In this document: positions 58,801 to 64,000 of the stretch, piece by piece | How positions within the stretch are numbered: position 1 is the first letter of the stretch | How the letters are laid out: every line of letters begins with the position of its first letter | NCBI RefSeq assembly: GCF_020740795.1 | Contig: NC_067301.1 | Span: 1,984,001 to 2,048,000, forward strand | DNA: 64,000 bases | From: Apus apus | Taxonomy: Eukaryota > Chordata > Aves > Apodiformes > Apodidae | Reading direction: 5' to 3' | Notes under the pieces: generated by a model | What the model was told of the DNA's origin: nothing | What the model saw: only the letters and a program-made list of their open reading frames with translations | Databases searched by the model: none | Translations under genes and position numbers: made by a program

Positions 58801-61800
58801 TGGCTATTTCTTCCAGTTTTAAATGGTTTCACTTTTGAGGATGGAAAAAGTAGTATTGCTAAATATAGCATTTGAAAGTTACTTGTGTTTTTAAGAGGGT
58901 GTAAATAGCAAGCAGCTGATGCTCCTTTGACTCAGTTGACTCTTTACTAGCTGGCATATGTAGAATGAAATGGATGATTCAGCCTCTGTTGATAAAATAG
59001 TTGAGCTGAAATTAATGGAAAGAAATATAATAATAGGAACTTCTATTAATTTTCTGTGCTTATGCATGTACACAGTCTTACTGACTTTTTATTAGTATTT
59101 TTCATGTCTAATTTTGCTATTTTTGTTTGGGTTTTTTTTGTATTGTAAATAAGTGTTCACATAGCCCATTTCCTCCTCTAATGCAATAAATATTGTAGCG
59201 AAGATCTTAATGTCCTTCTGGATGTCACTGTAATGCTAATACCTGAGACAATACGTGATTTTTAATAAGGTTGAGAAGATGGGATGTGCTGGCAAGCAGA
59301 GCTGAGAGAAACATCACTCAGGCTTTTGGAAAATACTTGTTCTTCTCTTACACTTTAACCCCCCCAGACAGTGGCAGTTGATCCACATGCTGGATTTTAT
59401 TGTACTCTTGAGGATTTTTGGGAACAGCAACCTGTGTGCCAGGTTTTGCATCAAGCCATTCATTTCCTTGTGAATTCAGTGCAACACGATGTGGTCTCAT
59501 GCTGTGCTCTGACATCCTCAGGGTAGAGAAATGCATCCATCTTCATGAGGCCTTCTTGAGCATATTGAAATCACAGAAAAGGAACTGAAATCTGCTGGAA
59601 AATTGGTACACCCAGAAGTGGCTTTTAGAAAAAGAATCTTTGGAAACTTTGTCAAGAATTGTGTTTCTTGATAGGATTGCAGGTCCCTGTAGGCATCCTG
59701 AGCTGCCCCAAACCTGCTCCTGTGGGTTCAGCTGATCTAGGTGAGAGATTACACATTTTCTGAAAAGATAGTATCATGAAACTGTTGCATTACTTTAGGT
59801 TCCCTGGGGAAGAAGTAATGGATTTTGTGTTTTGTTTCTGGGAGTTTCTTTTTGCATTATTTTGTTCAACTTTGCAAACACATTGCTGATAGCACTTCAC
59901 ACACCAGGCAGCCTTTCTATATCTTAACTGATTTGTGCTATAGTTTTACCCTTGTTTTTTTTTCCTCTTTTGCCTCCTTAATACTTCTAAAACCAAGCTG
60001 TGAAACTCTTATTAGCAGCTTTCCAGATAGCTCCTGCTATGCATGATTTTTTTTCCCTCCTAAGTGAAAGTCACAAGCATTCCTGATGCTAAATGGCTTA
60101 TGTTAAAAAACTTATTTCCTCAAAGAACTACAGCATGTAGTTCCAAGAGGATTTAAATAATTACTATTATTTTTTTAAAAATTAAAATAATAATTAAAAA
60201 TCAATACATTGAAAAAAACTATGGTATCTGGACAGATGGCACAAAGCCTGGTTGATTCATATTAGTGGATCCCAGATAGTAGCTAAAACTTTATGATTTG
60301 TCTCTCACAGTTAACATGCAAAATGTTTGGGGTTTGGTTTGTAGGTTTGGGGTTTTTTTTCCAGTAAGAATTAGGATTTTTTTCCACAGCTCCTGAATAG
60401 TTAGTTGGGTGTTAACAAGAAACTGGTTGGATGCAGCAATATTTGGTTACATATTTGTACCTTTGTATCTACTTTTTTATTCATGGCAATAATATTAATT
60501 CTAAATAGAGAAATAGTGTAAGGCTCTGCAGATAGAAGCATCAAGTAATAAATGCTTAGTCATTTTTGTGATGACTAATTAATAGTAATATATTTTACTT
60601 CAGTGCTGCCTGGGTTTTGTTTTTCAGTCCAAAGGGAGATGTCTAGTAGGATGGGACAACACAATTGCTTGGTTTTGGATATGGGGATACTTTATTAAGT
60701 AACAATTTTCAGTAACTTATTTTTCTGATAAATGTGCCTAGAAATTTATGCACAAGCAGGTTCTGAGTTTTCCTGTATTATGGTGTTTTTTTTGGTGTTG
60801 GTTATGGTTTTTTTAGCTGTGAGATCAGGAAAGACAGCCAAAAATGCCACTGGGCAGTTTGATAAATTCATGCAGTTTATGGATAGATGTGTTGGTCTTC
60901 CGAAAAAGTAATTGTATATAGAGAATTCTGAAGAAAGGAGTGAAAACTGGAGTATTGGCTTTTGACATTCTTCATAAATAACAGTTGAAAACTGATACTA
61001 AGTATCAGTAATTTTTGTTCTTAAAGCAAGTTAGCTTCCTATGCCCACCACTTACCTAACTTAAGTGTTACAATGCTCTTAATGTGAATTTTTTCAGAGC
61101 AAGATGGAGGAGAGATGTAATTGGAAAATCTTTTGTTGCTAAAGAAGCAACAGTCACTAGTATTTGTGAACTACTTCAAAGATCTCCTAAGACCTCTCTT
61201 TTTAAAAAGTATGATTTTAAGCATTTTGCCCTAGTTACCTGGTCAACTTGTAACCATCAGTTCTTTGGGGTTTTTACATAAGTTCTCTGCTGTACCTAAA
61301 ATTAATTTATTTTTTTAGTAACACACAGAGCTTGCAGATGCATTTGGAAAGGATTAATGAAGTGACCTGTTACAGTCCAGATTTTTATGCTTAAATATTG
61401 CATCAGTATGATTTTTTTTTTTGTAAATGTAGGTCATGAGATTAACATCAGGAAATGTGAGTATTTTGGCAACATAGTGATGCTGTCTTCTCTGAAGACA
61501 GCTTGTTTATTCCCTGTTGGTGGCAGAAGGAGACAGGCCACTTCACTACAGAGCTGTTCATTGCAAGCATGTGGCCCTGCCATGTTCTTCAGCATTGTTG
61601 TCTGCTGATTAGTATTCTATTTTGAGAAACTGGTAAACTGTCCAAAAGGTTTATTTTCGAATACTTGTTAAACATAAAGATCACAGCCCCTCACATGGCT
61701 GCAGCTTTATACTTTCAGGTCACGAGCAGAGCTTGAGTGTGTTTTCCTCAAAATCTTGTACATGGGAAACAGGCAAAGGATTTCATTTACCAGAACTTTT

Positions 61801-63409
61801 CTTTAGACAGACCAAACACGACAAAGCTTACTATGTAGAATCTTGCATGATCAGGTATTCTGCAGGTTTTTATATGCACAAAATCTCTTAAGTAGTAATA
61901 TCAGTGACCTGTGCAGGAAGCTGCCTGCTTAAAATGGGACCTGTATCTCAGGAACTGAGCTATATGTAATCGTGAGGCATTTGTGAAATCAGTTCATTCA
62001 GTTACAGGTGGTTTAGCTTTTGTAACTAGTATTTTGTATTTGCCTGCTATCTTGAAAATGGAAATTTGTTACTTCTTTAGCCAGCTTAATGTAACTGCTG
62101 CATAATGAACATTAACACTTATTGACCTGATACTCACTTGTTCTGTGTGTGCTTCATACTAATGCATGGAAAAATGTCTGTTGAGCACGATGGCTGCTTC
62201 AGCTGGAAACTTGGCAGCTCTTCAACGTGAGGAGCAGCCAGTTCCTCCCACAGAAATGGTCCAGCCTGCTAGCCTTCAGCTACAGAAGTGTTTTCAGTGA
62301 GCGTTTGAAGGAGCTGCACAATTTAGCCTTGTCCCTATGAGCATAATCTGTCTTGCAAACCAGTCAGTAAGGTATTGCTTGCTTTGCAAAGATTATGTGC
62401 TTGGAAATTACAGACGCAGCAGAGGATTCCCAGAAAGGAGACATCAAATACATGAGAAGGGCTTGTATCCTTTCACTGGAACGTATTTAGATTTATGAAT
62501 TTGTAATTATTATTTTATACTTCTGTAGGCTGTCCTTCAAGCTGTTCTTGTAGGAGGTGGCAGCAAAGACTGGGCATTCCAGAATAGAGATCTGTACTTA
62601 ACAAGAAAAGTCTGAACTAGAATTAACTCTTGGAGGAATGTGCAGATATCAAAACATCCTTCAAGTTTCCAGGTGTCCAATAGAACTGTTTATGTTGACA
62701 CTGAGGACCAAGCCATCAAACTGAGGATAGGTTGGGGTTTTTTTTATACCTTATAGTCTTAAAGCACAGCTTTAGGTTTCAGACTTCTAATTGCTGTTGC
62801 CTGGTGGCATAATTGGAACTTGATGTTGTTAGCAGTGATGTGGAAAGGTCGGGTAGTCTCTTGGGCATAAAGATACTGTTCTGTGATAATCATCAGCTAT
62901 GTAGACTGTAAGAAATAATTTTTTAAAACTAACTTGCAATGTCTGGTTTCACAAATGTTATCTCGACCACGTAGTTGATACATTACAGTGGAGATAACTG
63001 TTGGGTACCTGAACAGAAGCACCTGCATTCTGAATTCCTAACTGCCTGTCCAACACATAGCCATCCCTGCAGGGTGTAGGATGCATCCTGTTCAGAGGGG
63101 TGCATGTTGATAAGGAAGAGATACCAGAGCAGCAAAGGAACTTAATTTGAAATTGTTCTTTTACCTTAATAGTAATATTGATGTCTGCCAGTAATTTTTT
63201 GGTTTGGGTTTTTCCGATGAAATAATCTCTGGTTCAGTGCCTTGGAAGAAACAACCTATGTGCCACTCTTACTGGTAGATCTGTTATACAAAAAAATGCT
63301 TGGATTAAAGTTGTGTAATGGTCATGGAAATGAGCTTTTACGAGTGGTGGTTGAGTCCTGTTTTAAACTGCATTGATAAATCCACTCAGAATTCATGTGT
63401 GTACGGAGA

Positions 63410-63740
63410 GTGCACATGTTGGTAGGATCTCCCTCCGAGCCTTCTTCAGGTTGAACACGTGTCTCAGCCTCTTCTCAAACGAGATGTTTCAGTCCCTTAA
63501 TCATCTTGAAGGCCCTTCACTGGACTCTCCAGTAGCTCCACATCTCTCGTGTACTGGGGAGTCTGGATCTGGACATGATATTCCCTCACCAGTGCTGAGT
63601 AGAGTGGAAGGACCACTTCCTTGGGCTGCTGGCAGCGCTCTTCTCAGAGCAGCACTGCATGCTGTTGGCAGTCTTTGTCACAAGGGAACGTTGAGGTGGT
63701 GCCTCTCTTGGGGACTTGTTTGGGTTGGGACCCCTCCTGA
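63410..63740 (-). repeat. CR1 LINE fragment
   Basis: The + strand reads 'ctccctccgagccttcttca', 'gatgtttcagtcccttaatc', 'agtagctccacatctctcgt' and 'tgtactggggagtctggatc', the reverse complement of the CR1 reverse-transcriptase region, with further recognisable words up to 'cacaagggaacgttgaggtg'. The minus-strand frame is broken. CR1-derived sequence may extend to about 63850. Confidence 0.88.
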
Positions 63741-64000
63741 AGCTGTGCTGGAGATCTCCCTGCTGAAGAGGGACTGGTGTTGCCCATCCTCTGTCCATGT
63801 CCCTACAGCTCCTCATGAAGCCTGGTCAAACCTTGTTCCAGGGGCTGAGCCAAGGCCTTGGTGGGCAGATGTCCTGTCTGATGTGCCATGCTTGACCTTG
63901 CATCAGATTATGTATGACTTGGTGGTGTGTTCTAAGAAGCTGCAGTGCTTCTGCTGCAGTTCGCATCTAGTCAATGCGTGTGTAAAGCAGTATTCAGAAG

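Larger units (their letters stand above)
48261..64000 (+). other. GNB1: Probable long first intron of GNB1 (no coding exon seen)
   Basis: About 15.7 kb without a recognisable coding exon. I looked for the GNB1 initiator exon (a protein start like MSELDQLRQEAEQL) and did not find it, so translation should begin beyond the window. Additional non-coding 5' exons could lie here but cannot be recognised from sequence. Named content is a T20-G10 tract near 49833-49870, a YY1-like word (49699-49707) and a CR1 fragment at the end. If the gene is not GNB1, the stretch is simply non-coding. Confidence 0.5.

Noticed and set aside
61512..61525. Second CTCF-like word (ending ggtggcag)
   Set aside because: It has two mismatches in the core including a central A, so it is not convincing beside the perfect site at 33781.

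Overview
The window is vertebrate nuclear DNA, almost certainly from a bird. Genes are split by GT-AG introns, there are one strong and one smaller CpG-rich block, and the interspersed repeats are mostly 5'-truncated CR1 LINE fragments with the ending usual in birds. The gene order CFAP74 - TMEM52 - (CpG-island promoter) matches the inverted human 1p36.33 order CFAP74 - TMEM52 - CALML6 - GNB1. In birds this block would be expected on the chromosome 21 homologue. That placement is inference from remembered synteny, not a database result.

Layout. (1) 1-18129, + strand: the 3' part of CFAP74, a ciliary central-apparatus protein. I resolved 18 consecutive coding exons whose phases all join, giving 813 residues plus the stop. 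Upstream exons lie outside the window or were not seen in the first 3.3 kb. One intron (12272-12592) has the signals of the rare U12 (minor) spliceosome. (2) 23.2-27.7 kb, + strand: TMEM52, with four downstream exons resolved, two of them only 44 and 45 nt. The signal-peptide exon was not found, but a GC-rich block at 23.2-23.7 kb is the likely promoter region. (3) 27.7-46.9 kb: a gene-poor interval with two CR1 copies, a MIR-like SINE, a second possible ancient repeat, and a perfect 14-bp CTCF core motif at 33781. No CALML6-like EF-hand exons were recognised here. (4) About 47.0-48.3 kb: a very GC-rich CpG island, interpreted as the promoter and non-coding first exon of GNB1 on the + strand. 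(5) 48.3-64 kb: probably the long first intron of that gene. No GNB1 coding exon is in the window, and a CR1 fragment lies at the end.

The two protein genes do not form a pathway. CFAP74 acts in motile cilia, TMEM52 is a small single-pass membrane protein with a PPxY adaptor motif, and GNB1 would encode a G-protein beta subunit. They are neighbours through ancient synteny. I found no novel multi-gene system. The most interesting items are the U12-type intron, the intergenic CTCF site, the old MIR-like SINE and the apparent lack of CALML6.
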